A DNA stretch of 64,000 nt, taken from positions 1-64,000 of the forward strand of contig NZ_JABWEB010000020.1 of the NCBI RefSeq assembly GCF_013369485.1, given 5' to 3'. Of the stretch, positions 36,660 through 43,233 are shown piece after piece. The notes below the pieces were generated by a model. It was not told where the DNA came from. It ran no database searches and was given only the letters and a program-made list of their open reading frames with translations. Every line of letters starts with the position of its first letter. Position 1 is the stretch's first letter. The DNA comes from Massilia sp. BJB1822. GTDB lineage: Bacteria > Pseudomonadota > Gammaproteobacteria > Burkholderiales > Burkholderiaceae_D. Both the position numbers and the translations under genes were made by a program.

Positions 36660-36857
36660 ATGTTCAAGAAAACCGCTTTGTTCGCATTCGCCGCCGCTGC
36701 GGCGCTGTCGGCATCCATGGCCACGGCACGGCCACCGCTTTGCGACACGATGTGCCATGAGAACTACAGGGATTGCATCGATAGCGGCGCTTCCACCGCC
36801 GAATGCGCGGCCGAATGGAGCGCGTGCCGGGATCGTTGCCATCCGCCGCGCGACTAA
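36660..36857 (+). CDS. Six-cysteine hairpin pre-peptide, copy 12
   Basis: 65 residues after AGGAGAC. Signal MFKKTALFAFAAAAALSASM, mature part begins near RPPLC, a start shared in form with copies 18, 20 and 22. Pattern C-X3-C-X6-C-X9-C-X6-C-X3-C, Tyr and Trp at the aromatic positions. Confidence 0.8.
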   Translation: MFKKTALFAFAAAAALSASMATARPPLCDTMCHENYRDCIDSGASTAECAAEWSACRDRCHPPRD

Positions 36858-36895
36858 GTCCCACGCTGTTTAGAACTGGCCCGTTCCAGCAACGG

Positions 36896-36920
36896 CGCCG
36901 GATGCCGGGACGGTCTGGCG
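36896..36920 (+). terminator. Stem-loop before copy 13
   Basis: CGCCGGA-TGCCGGGACGG-TCTGGCG, a diverged third copy of the array stem-loop (one G-U pair). Sits in the 107-nt gap after copy 12. Confidence 0.45.
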
Positions 36921-36964
36921 CTGTGTGATTTCTATCGTCCATATTGAATCTAGGAGACAAAACC

Positions 36965-37144
36965 ATGCTGAAAAAAATTACATTCATATTTGCGCTGGGT
37001 TTGAGCATGGCCTACGGCACGGCGAGCGCCGTGGAAGATTGCGGCATGTGCCTCTCCGACTACCACGGCTGCCTGGAGCGCGGCGTGCGCGCCAGCTTGT
37101 GCGAACGGATCTACGAGGAATGCTGGCACCGTTGCGAGTATTGA
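36965..37144 (+). CDS. Six-cysteine hairpin pre-peptide, copy 13
   Basis: 59 residues after TAGGAGA. Signal MLKKITFIFALGLSMAYGTA, nearly identical to copy 19. CX2C variant: C-X2-C-X6-C-X9-C-X6-C-X3-C. Mature part is acidic at its N-terminus (VEDCGMC). Downstream, ATGTATAAGCGG (37192) recalls the MYKK start of copies 18 and 20 but stops after five codons. Confidence 0.8.
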   Translation: MLKKITFIFALGLSMAYGTASAVEDCGMCLSDYHGCLERGVRASLCERIYEECWHRCEY

Positions 37145-37233
37145 TGACCCGTCGTTCGATTCATCCTAAGCAAAGGAAGAAGGATACGGCCATGTATAAG
37201 CGGAACTAGAAAGCAGCTATGTCCATGGCTGCT

Positions 37234-37254
37234 ATCATTCCAAAAACGAATGAT
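37234..37254. promoter_or_regulatory. Candidate LysR-type binding site
   Basis: Perfect inverted repeat ATCATTC-CAAAAAC-GAATGAT ending 2 nt before the LysR-type gene start. Spacing fits a LysR T-N11-A dyad and suggests autoregulation. Confidence 0.5.
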
Positions 37255-37256
37255 GG

Positions 37257-38162
37257 ATGACTATGGACACAATACGATCGCTGCATTTCTTTATAAGAGC
37301 CGTGGAACTGGGCAGTTTTTCCGCTGTCGCCCGCGAACAGGATACGACCCAGCCCACGGTGAGCAAGGTGCTGGCCGCGCTGGAGGACGATCTCGGAGTG
37401 CGTCTGCTGGAACGCAGCACGGCCAGCCTGAGCGCCACGGTGCAGGGCCGGCGCTTTTACGAGCGCGCCAAGGCCGTGCTGGATGAATATGCCGAAGCTG
37501 TGGCCGACGTGCGCGGCGAGGGCGCCGCCAGTTCCGGCCTGCTGCGCGTGAATGCGCCAGTGGCGCTGGGACAGTTCAGCCTGAATGGCTTTGTGCAGGA
37601 TTTTCTGCGCCGCTATCCGGCCATGGAGGTGGAGCTGATCCTGAACGACCGCATGGTCGATATGGTGGAGGAGGGTGTGGATGTGGTGCTGCGCCATGGC
37701 CGCGACCTGCCGCAGAACGCTGTGGCGCGCCGTGTCGGCAGCTCGCCGCGCTGGCTGGTGGCGTCGCCGGCGTATCTGCGCCGCCACCCGGCGCCACGCC
37801 AGCCGCTGGAACTGGCGCAGCATAACTATATCCGCTATGCGTGGGGCGGCAGCAGTAGCGTCGCTTTGAGTAACGGCGAACGCGAGGTGACAGTGCAGAC
37901 CCAGGGCCGCTACCGGGTCAATAATGCGCTGGCCATCCGCGACAGTCTGTTGCAGGGCAGTGGCATCGCTCTCTGTCCGGCCTGGCTGGTGCACGATCTG
38001 GTGGCGGCGCGCCAGCTGCGCCATGTGATGCCGAAGTGGCATGGCGAAGCGCAGGAGTTGCATCTGCTGTACCCATCGCGCCGCTACCAGCCGGCCAGGG
38101 CGCGCATGTTTATCGAGGAGTTGCAGCGCTGGCTGCAAGCAGTACCGGGAATGGAGCAATAA
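37257..38162 (+). CDS. LysR-family transcriptional regulator
   Basis: 301 residues. Helix-turn-helix at about 5-62 (LGSFSAVAREQDTTQPTVSK, LLERSTASLSATVQG) and a periplasmic-binding-type effector domain at about 92-295. It belongs to the AaeR/DsdC-like short group by the SGLLRVNAPVALG start of the sensor domain. The effector is unknown. It lies within the peptide array and reads in the same direction, 47 nt before copy 14, so it could control neighbours, but the cassette palindrome does not obviously resemble its own site. Confidence 0.88.
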   Translation: MTMDTIRSLHFFIRAVELGSFSAVAREQDTTQPTVSKVLAALEDDLGVRLLERSTASLSATVQGRRFYERAKAVLDEYAEAVADVRGEGAASSGLLRVNAPVALGQFSLNGFVQDFLRRYPAMEVELILNDRMVDMVEEGVDVVLRHGRDLPQNAVARRVGSSPRWLVASPAYLRRHPAPRQPLELAQHNYIRYAWGGSSSVALSNGEREVTVQTQGRYRVNNALAIRDSLLQGSGIALCPAWLVHDLVAARQLRHVMPKWHGEAQELHLLYPSRRYQPARARMFIEELQRWLQAVPGMEQ

Positions 38163-38209
38163 GCGTCAAGTTTTTTTAACGTGAACTGAACCCTGAAAGG
38201 AGTTTCGAT

Positions 38210-38386
38210 ATGGTTAAGAAGCTAGCTGCTTTTGTATTTGCCGTCGCGGCGTCGCTGTCCGCATCCGCGGCCTCCGATTGCGAATATTGCTACTACGGCT
38301 ATGACGCCTGCATCCAGAACGGCAACGCTCCGGCGGTGTGCCAACGGCAGATGAACCTCTGCTTGAGGTTCTGCATCATCGATTGA
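38210..38386 (+). CDS. Six-cysteine hairpin pre-peptide, copy 14
   Basis: 58 residues after AAAGGAG. Signal MVKKLAAFVFAVAASLSASA. CX2C variant: C-X2-C-X6-C-X9-C-X6-C-X3-C (first helix DCEYCYYGYDAC, unusually tyrosine-rich). Below a 60-residue cutoff, so easily missed. Probably cotranscribed with the LysR gene. Confidence 0.8.
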   Translation: MVKKLAAFVFAVAASLSASAASDCEYCYYGYDACIQNGNAPAVCQRQMNLCLRFCIID

Positions 38387-38476
38387 ACTCGGGCTGAAAC
38401 ATGCCTGGAGCGAAGTAATCCGCAGCGTAGTCCGCTGCGGCGTTTTGAACCACATCCATCAATGAAAGGGAAAACG

Positions 38477-38683
38477 ATGTTCAAGAAACTGGCCTTCTTC
38501 CTCTTTGCCTGCGCCGCAGGCTCGTCCTATGCGGTGAACAGCTCCGAAACGCTCGCCCAGACCGAGTGCCGTCAGCAATGCCTGTACGACCGTTTCGAGT
38601 GCGTGGACCAGGAACCGAGACCTTCCAACTGCTTTGCCGAGTACAGCCGCTGCATCGATCGTTGCCGGGCTATCGGCCAATAA
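38477..38683 (+). CDS. Six-cysteine hairpin pre-peptide, copy 15
   Basis: 68 residues, the longest copy; the GAAAGGGA used as ribosome site makes ATG 38477 the start. Signal MFKKLAFFLFACAAGSSYA contains an extra cysteine that would be cleaved off. The mature part has an 11-residue N-terminal tail (VNSSETLAQTE) before the pattern C-X3-C-X6-C-X9-C-X6-C-X3-C. Confidence 0.8.
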   Translation: MFKKLAFFLFACAAGSSYAVNSSETLAQTECRQQCLYDRFECVDQEPRPSNCFAEYSRCIDRCRAIGQ

Positions 38684-38741
38684 GGTGGTGTTACGGCCAC
38701 TGTGCCGCTTTGGCTCTTCAACTTTATTTAGTGAGATAAAT

Positions 38742-38939
38742 ATGCAAAAAAAACTTGCCTTCTTCGTCTTTGCCGCCGTTGCCGCACTCTCTTCGTCCCT
38801 GGCCAGTGCCAGCTACGATCCCTGCAACATCTGCTATATCGAACATAACTATTGCAACGGCAATCCCAACGCCAATCAGGAAACCTGCGAGGAGAACTAT
38901 TGGAGATGCCTGCAAGCCTGCGGCATCCAAATTCCCTAA
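38742..38939 (+). CDS. Six-cysteine hairpin pre-peptide, copy 16
   Basis: 65 residues from ATG 38742. Signal MQKKLAFFVFAAVAALSSSL. CX2C variant with X10 loop: C-X2-C-X6-C-X10-C-X6-C-X3-C. The loop NGNPNANQET is asparagine-rich. The ribosome site (GTGAGATA) is weaker than for its neighbours. Confidence 0.78.
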   Translation: MQKKLAFFVFAAVAALSSSLASASYDPCNICYIEHNYCNGNPNANQETCEENYWRCLQACGIQIP

Positions 38940-39055
38940 AGGCGTAAGGGACTGGCGCTGGCGCCAGTCCCAGCGAAATATCGTTTGAAAATTGGCGCCG
39001 TGCTGTATCGGCCGCTGTGATTTCGGTTCCTGAACCTCATCTGAAGGAGCGTCAC

Positions 39056-39253
39056 ATGTTCAAGAAACTTGCTCTGTTCCTGTTCACCGCCGCTGCCGCG
39101 CTGTCGGCATCGATCACTACCGCCGCCCCCGGCGCCTGCTTGGCCCAGTGCCGCCTCGATTACATCGAGTGCCTCGACTCGAGCGCTGATCCGGTAGCTT
39201 GCCGCCGCGAACTCCTGCAGTGCAACCGCGATTGCCGCTATCCGCCTGCCTGA
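39056..39253 (+). CDS. Six-cysteine hairpin pre-peptide, copy 17
   Basis: 65 residues after GAAGGAG. Signal MFKKLALFLFTAAAALSAS. Pattern C-X3-C-X6-C-X9-C-X6-C-X3-C. Both inter-cysteine segments are acidic or leucine-rich (RLDYIE, RRELLQ); ends CRYPPA, similar to the CDYPQN end of copy 10. Confidence 0.8.
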   Translation: MFKKLALFLFTAAAALSASITTAAPGACLAQCRLDYIECLDSSADPVACRRELLQCNRDCRYPPA

Positions 39254-39345
39254 GTCATTCCGCCTGGCCTGCGGCACCCATGCTGCAAGCCAGGCGGTGC
39301 CGTAGCACCTCCCGGTCTATATCAACTACAAGAAAAGGAGACACC

Positions 39346-39534
39346 ATGTACAAAAAACTCGCGCTGTTCGTGTTTGCCGCCGCTACCACGCTGTCGGCGT
39401 CCTTGGCGACTGCCCAGCCACCGTTCTGCGTAAGCTTCTGCCGTGCCATGTACAGCGCCTGCGTCAAGCAAGGCAATCCCCAGGCCCAGTGCAAGGCGGA
39501 GCAGCAAGAATGCCTGGCTTCGGGCTGTGTTTGA
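39346..39534 (+). CDS. Six-cysteine hairpin pre-peptide, copy 18
   Basis: 62 residues after AAAAGGAGA. Signal MYKKLALFVFAAATTLSASL, mature start QPPFC. Pattern C-X3-C-X6-C-X9-C-X6-C-X4-C, the same lengthened last spacing as copy 1. The second segment KAEQQE lacks an aromatic, so this hairpin may pack differently. Confidence 0.78.
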   Translation: MYKKLALFVFAAATTLSASLATAQPPFCVSFCRAMYSACVKQGNPQAQCKAEQQECLASGCV

Positions 39535-39572
39535 GCGCGGCTGTCTATCATCCACCACGATCCGAGGTAGTC

Positions 39573-39746
39573 ATGCTGAAAAAAATCACATTCATCTTTG
39601 CGCTAGGTTTGAGCATGGCTTATGGCGCGGCGAATGCCACGTCGGCCTGCGAGCAAATCTGTCATGAGAACTTCCAGTCCTGCAGCAACGCAGGTCAGGC
39701 AGGCTGCTGGGTCAAGCTGCGTGCCTGCATCCAGCGCTGCCCCTGA
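39573..39746 (+). CDS. Six-cysteine hairpin pre-peptide, copy 19
   Basis: 57 residues, the shortest copy. Signal MLKKITFIFALGLSMAYGAA. Pattern C-X3-C-X6-C-X7-C-X6-C-X3-C with the shortest loop (SNAGQAG). Paralog of copy 11 (CEQICHENFQSC). Two residues appear deleted from the loop relative to copy 11. Confidence 0.8.
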   Translation: MLKKITFIFALGLSMAYGAANATSACEQICHENFQSCSNAGQAGCWVKLRACIQRCP

Positions 39747-39846
39747 GGTGTTCCCCAATCCGACCGATGCCGTAGGGCCGAAGCCGGCCGGGTTTTTATC
39801 ATTTCGGTCTTAGGTTTGTTTTTCTTTATTTGACAAAGGAATCCAT

Positions 39847-40032
39847 ATGTACAAAAAGCTTGCGTTGTTCCTGTTCGCCACCGCGACCGCCCTGTCGGCA
39901 AGCATCGCTACCGCTCGCCCGCCTTTCTGCGACTCCTACTGCTTCACCCAATATAAGGGTTGCATCAATCGGGGGACGCATCAGGATCAATGCGTGGAAC
40001 AGTACAACGATTGCCTCTTGAACTGCGCCTAA
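39847..40032 (+). CDS. Six-cysteine hairpin pre-peptide, copy 20
   Basis: 61 residues after AAAGGAA. Signal MYKKLALFLFATATALSASI, mature start RPPFC. Pattern C-X3-C-X6-C-X9-C-X6-C-X3-C; Tyr in both segments (FTQYKG, VEQYND). Ends one residue after the sixth cysteine. Confidence 0.8.
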   Translation: MYKKLALFLFATATALSASIATARPPFCDSYCFTQYKGCINRGTHQDQCVEQYNDCLLNCA

Positions 40033-40127
40033 ACACCGGCGTCTTCAGCAAGCTAGACAGCCATGCAGGCCGCATCGGCATGGAAGGCGGCTTTTCTCTA
40101 CATCAAGTAACACGAAAGAATTCGAGC

Positions 40128-40322
40128 ATGTTCAAAAAAACCGCAGTCTTCCTGTTTACCGCGGCAGCAGCCCTGTCGGCCAGCTTTGCCGCTGCCGAGA
40201 GCAACGCCGCCTGTTTTGCGCAGTGCCAGAAAGAGTACAGCCGCTGCTTGAATGGCCATACCTCGCCGCATGTCTGCACCTTGAAAATTGAAGTGTGCCG
40301 GGAAGACTGCTACGGTAGCTGA
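40128..40322 (+). CDS. Six-cysteine hairpin pre-peptide, copy 21
   Basis: 64 residues from ATG 40128 after GAAAGAA. Signal MFKKTAVFLFTAAAALSASF. Pattern C-X3-C-X6-C-X9-C-X6-C-X3-C. Second segment TLKIEV carries isoleucine instead of an aromatic residue. Confidence 0.8.
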   Translation: MFKKTAVFLFTAAAALSASFAAAESNAACFAQCQKEYSRCLNGHTSPHVCTLKIEVCREDCYGS

Positions 40323-40367
40323 GCCGATGTGCTGCATGCGATAACCCACGAATGGAAAGGAAAGACC

Positions 40368-40562
40368 ATGTTCAAAAAACTCGCCCTGTTCCTGTTTGCC
40401 GCCGCCGCCGCCCTGTCGGCATCGATTTCCACCGCAAGGCCGCCTGATTGCGCAATGTATTGCGGAAGCGGCTACCGCTATTGCATGAGCCATGGCGGCG
40501 ATGCCGTTCAATGCCGCGCCAGCTATGAGCAATGCCTTCGCCACTGCGCGGGCGACGACTAA
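40368..40562 (+). CDS. Six-cysteine hairpin pre-peptide, copy 22
   Basis: 64 residues after AAAGGAAAG. Signal MFKKLALFLFAAAAALSASI, mature start RPPDC. Pattern C-X3-C-X6-C-X9-C-X6-C-X3-C. Histidine and glycine-rich loop (MSHGGDAVQ). Confidence 0.8.
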   Translation: MFKKLALFLFAAAAALSASISTARPPDCAMYCGSGYRYCMSHGGDAVQCRASYEQCLRHCAGDD

Positions 40563-40605
40563 GCACGACGGCGCCATCCCCAATCATCGATGAAAGGAAG
40601 ATAGA

Positions 40606-40782
40606 ATGTTTAAAAAACTGGGACTCTTTATCTTTGCCTGCGCCATGGGCAGTTCCTACGCCTTTGCCGACAACTGCGAAGTCAGTTGCGAGCGCCGCAT
40701 GGAACGCTGCGAGGCAAGCAGCACGCCGAGGGCGATCTGCCATAACGAGTACGGCCGCTGCATGCGCCGCTGCACCCGCTGA
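40606..40782 (+). CDS. Six-cysteine hairpin pre-peptide, copy 23 (strongly basic)
   Basis: 58 residues after GAAAGGAAG; below a 60-residue cutoff. Signal MFKKLGLFIFACAMGSSYAF with a cysteine in the hydrophobic core. Pattern C-X3-C-X6-C-X9-C-X6-C-X3-C. The mature part is arginine-rich (CERRMERC, CMRRCTR; eight Arg in 37 residues), in contrast to the acidic copies, so net charge varies widely across the family. Confidence 0.8.
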   Translation: MFKKLGLFIFACAMGSSYAFADNCEVSCERRMERCEASSTPRAICHNEYGRCMRRCTR

Positions 40783-40796
40783 AAAGGAGAAATCTG

Positions 40797-40994
40797 ATGC
40801 TTAAGAAACTTGGATTCTTTATCTTCGCCTGCGCCGCAGCCAGCTCCTACGCCATGGCCGAAGGCAGCGAGGCTGAATGCCGCGAGCAGTGCCTGATCGA
40901 GCGCAATGCCTGCATGGAGAGCAATCCGCGTCCGTCGGTCTGCTTTACCCCATACCGCAATTGCATCAACAAGTGCCGGGGTGTCGGCATCTGA
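40797..40994 (+). CDS. Six-cysteine hairpin pre-peptide, copy 24
   Basis: 65 residues, 14 nt after copy 23, ribosome site AAAGGAG. Signal MLKKLGFFIFACAAASSYAM. Pattern C-X3-C-X6-C-X9-C-X6-C-X3-C. Mature part resembles copy 15 (loop xESNPRPSV against VDQEPRPSN; CxxxYRNCINKC against CFAEYSRCIDRC). Last gene of the array; convergent with the adenosyltransferase gene. Confidence 0.8.
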   Translation: MLKKLGFFIFACAAASSYAMAEGSEAECREQCLIERNACMESNPRPSVCFTPYRNCINKCRGVGI

Positions 40995-41047
40995 ACGTAG
41001 TGAGGTGAGACGGCGAGGCGGAATTCCGGCTCACCGTCTTTTGCGTT

Positions 41048-41602
41048 TCAACCGCGCTTGCGGTCATGGCGCCACAGCACGTCGCTGCCGCCGGCAAAGC
41101 GGTTCAGCACGCGCGCCAGCACGAACATCAGGTCGGACAGGCGGTTCACATACTGGCGCGGATGGTCGTGGATATTCTCCTCCTTGCCCAGCGTGACGAT
41201 GGCGCGTTCGGCGCGGCGGCACACGGTGCGGCAGACATGCGCAATCGATGCGGCGCGCGAACCGGCCGGCAGAATGAATTCGGTCAGCGCCGGCAGGGTA
41301 GCGTTGTATTTCTCCAGCAGCGCGTCGAGACGCTCGACATGCTCTTCCTTGATCATCTGGTAGCCGGGAATGCACAACTCCCCGCCCAGGTCGAACAGGT
41401 CGTGCTGGATCATCACCAGCTCTTCCCGCATCTCGTCCGGCATGGCTTCGCACAGCAGCAGGCCGATGCTCGAATTCAGCTCATCCACATCGCCCATGGC
41501 GTGCACGCGCACGCTGTCCTTGCTGGTGCGGCTGCCGTCGCCCAGGCCGGTGGTGCCGTTGTCGCCGGTGCGGGTGGCGATTTTCGAGAGTCGATTGCCC
41601 AT
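41048..41602 (-). CDS. Cob(I)alamin adenosyltransferase, PduO type
   Basis: 184 residues. It transfers the adenosyl group of ATP to cob(I)alamin to form coenzyme B12. Family blocks: the N-terminal ATP loop TRTGDNGTTGLGDGSR, VDELNSSIGL, RTVCRRAERAIV and YVNRLSDLMFVLAR. Shares the 130-nt gap at its 5' side with glcD, divergently. No other cobalamin genes are in the window. Confidence 0.93.
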   Translation of the reverse strand: MGNRLSKIATRTGDNGTTGLGDGSRTSKDSVRVHAMGDVDELNSSIGLLLCEAMPDEMREELVMIQHDLFDLGGELCIPGYQMIKEEHVERLDALLEKYNATLPALTEFILPAGSRAASIAHVCRTVCRRAERAIVTLGKEENIHDHPRQYVNRLSDLMFVLARVLNRFAGGSDVLWRHDRKRG

Positions 41603-41732
41603 GGTGTCTTCCTTGCGCGTTTATGAATGCAGGGAGGATACGACAAAATCGCCATCCGCGTCCCGCGTTTTCGCCCGGCTTGCGTTTTTGAACATACAAT
41701 CGGGGTTCGATCTGCGTTTTCACGACGAATCC

Positions 41733-43223
41733 ATGACTCTTGCCAGACCCCAGCCGGCCTTCAGCGCCGCGCGCCAGCAGAGCGTTGCGGCAGCCCTGCG
41801 CGCGGTATTGCCGCCAGCGAGCATCCTGTCCGAACTGGAGGACACGCGTCCCTATGAGTGCGACGGCCTGTCGGCCTACCGCCAGCCGCCCATGGTGGTG
41901 GCGCTGCCGCAGTCGGAGGAGGAAGTGCTGGCCGTGCTCCAGGTCTGCCGCGACATGCAGGTGCCCATCGTGCCGCGCGGCGCCGGCACCGGCCTGTCGG
42001 GTGGGGCGATGCCGATTGCCGATGGGGTGGTGCTGTCCACCGCGCGGCTGAACCGCATCGTGCGCCTTGACGCCTATTCGCGCACGGCGGTGGTGCAGCC
42101 GGGCGTGCGCAATCTGGCGATCTCGGACGCGGCGGCGCCGTATGGCCTGTATTACGCGCCCGACCCCTCTTCGCAGATCGCCTGTACCATCGGCGGCAAT
42201 GTGGCCGAGAATTCGGGCGGCGTGCACTGCCTGAAATACGGACTGACGGTGCACAATGTGCTGCGCGTGCGCATGGCCACCATCGAGGGCGATGTGGTGG
42301 AGCTGGGCGGCGAGGCGCTCGACGCTCCGGGTCTGGACCTGCTGGCCGCCTTCATCGGTTCGGAAGGCATGCTGGGCATCGTCACCGAGGTGACGGTCAA
42401 GCTGGTGCCCAAGCCGGCCGTGGCGCGCGTCATCATGGCGTCCTTCGACAGCGTGGTGGCGGGCGGCAATGCGGTGGCCCAGGTGATCGCGGCCGGCATC
42501 ATCCCGGCCGGGCTGGAGATGATGGACCAGACTTCCGCGCGCATGGTCGAGCCTTTCGTGCAGGCCGGCTACGACACCGAGGCCGCCGCCATCCTGCTGT
42601 GCGAGGCGGACGGCACGCCGGAAGAGGTGGAAGAGGAGATCGCGCGCATGAAGGCGGTGCTGGAAGGGGCGGGCGCCGGCGCGATCCAGGTTTCGTCCAG
42701 CGAGCAGGAAAGGATGCGCTTCTGGTCCGGCCGCAAGAATGCCTTCCCGGCGGCGGGCCGCATCTCGCCCGACTATTACTGCATGGACGGCACCATCCCG
42801 CGCAAGCATCTGGCGCGGGTGCTGACCGGCATCGCCCAGATGGAAGGCAAGTACGGGCTGCGCTGCGCCAATGTCTTCCACGCGGGCGACGGCAATCTGC
42901 ATCCGCTGATCCTGTTCGACGCCAACCAGCCGGACGAGCTGCAGCGCGCCGAAGCCTTTGGCGCCGAGATCCTCGCCCTGTGCGTGGAAGTGGGCGGCAC
43001 CATCACCGGCGAGCATGGCGTGGGCATCGAAAAGATCGATTCCATGTGCGCCCAGTTCAAGGCGGCGGAACTGGAAGCCTTCTTCGGCCTCAAGCGCGCT
43101 TTCGATCCGCCCGGGCTGCTCAATCCCAACAAGGCCATTCCCACGCTGAACCGCTGCGCGGAATTCGGCAAGATGCGGGTCACGGGCGGCGTCCTGCCGC
43201 ACGCCGGCCTGCCGCGTTTCTGA
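41733..43223 (+). CDS. glcD: Glycolate oxidase FAD subunit GlcD
   Basis: 496 residues from ATG 41733 (the open frame extends upstream but without homology). FAD-binding type 4 domain: VVPRGAGTGLSGGAMP, YAPDPSSQIACTIGGNVAEN, GSEGMLGIVTEVTVKL; C-terminal cap with HAGDGNLHP and GEHGVGIEK. It oxidises glycolate to glyoxylate with GlcE and GlcF at the membrane. No clear ribosome site before the ATG. GlcE starts 10 nt after. Confidence 0.95.
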   Translation: MTLARPQPAFSAARQQSVAAALRAVLPPASILSELEDTRPYECDGLSAYRQPPMVVALPQSEEEVLAVLQVCRDMQVPIVPRGAGTGLSGGAMPIADGVVLSTARLNRIVRLDAYSRTAVVQPGVRNLAISDAAAPYGLYYAPDPSSQIACTIGGNVAENSGGVHCLKYGLTVHNVLRVRMATIEGDVVELGGEALDAPGLDLLAAFIGSEGMLGIVTEVTVKLVPKPAVARVIMASFDSVVAGGNAVAQVIAAGIIPAGLEMMDQTSARMVEPFVQAGYDTEAAAILLCEADGTPEEVEEEIARMKAVLEGAGAGAIQVSSSEQERMRFWSGRKNAFPAAGRISPDYYCMDGTIPRKHLARVLTGIAQMEGKYGLRCANVFHAGDGNLHPLILFDANQPDELQRAEAFGAEILALCVEVGGTITGEHGVGIEKIDSMCAQFKAAELEAFFGLKRAFDPPGLLNPNKAIPTLNRCAEFGKMRVTGGVLPHAGLPRF

Positions 43224-43233
43224 AGGAGCGATT

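Noticed and set aside
37192-37209. ATGTATAAGCGGAACTAG as a further truncated peptide copy
   Set aside because: Only the first three codons match the MYKK start; too little to call a remnant.
29694-40994. Regular repeats suggestive of a CRISPR or satellite array
   Set aside because: The similarity is at the protein level in separate genes with start, stop and ribosome site; there are no short identical repeats with spacers.
29694-40994. Peptides as bacteriocin precursors of the double-glycine or lanthipeptide type
   Set aside because: They carry Sec signal peptides with no GG leader, and no ABC exporter/peptidase or modification enzyme is in the window.
29694-40994. Peptides as classical CHCH (twin CX9C) or small Tim (twin CX3C) proteins
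   Set aside because: The spacing is CX3CX6C...CX6CX3C with three cysteines per arm, not two, and the proteins have bacterial export signals.
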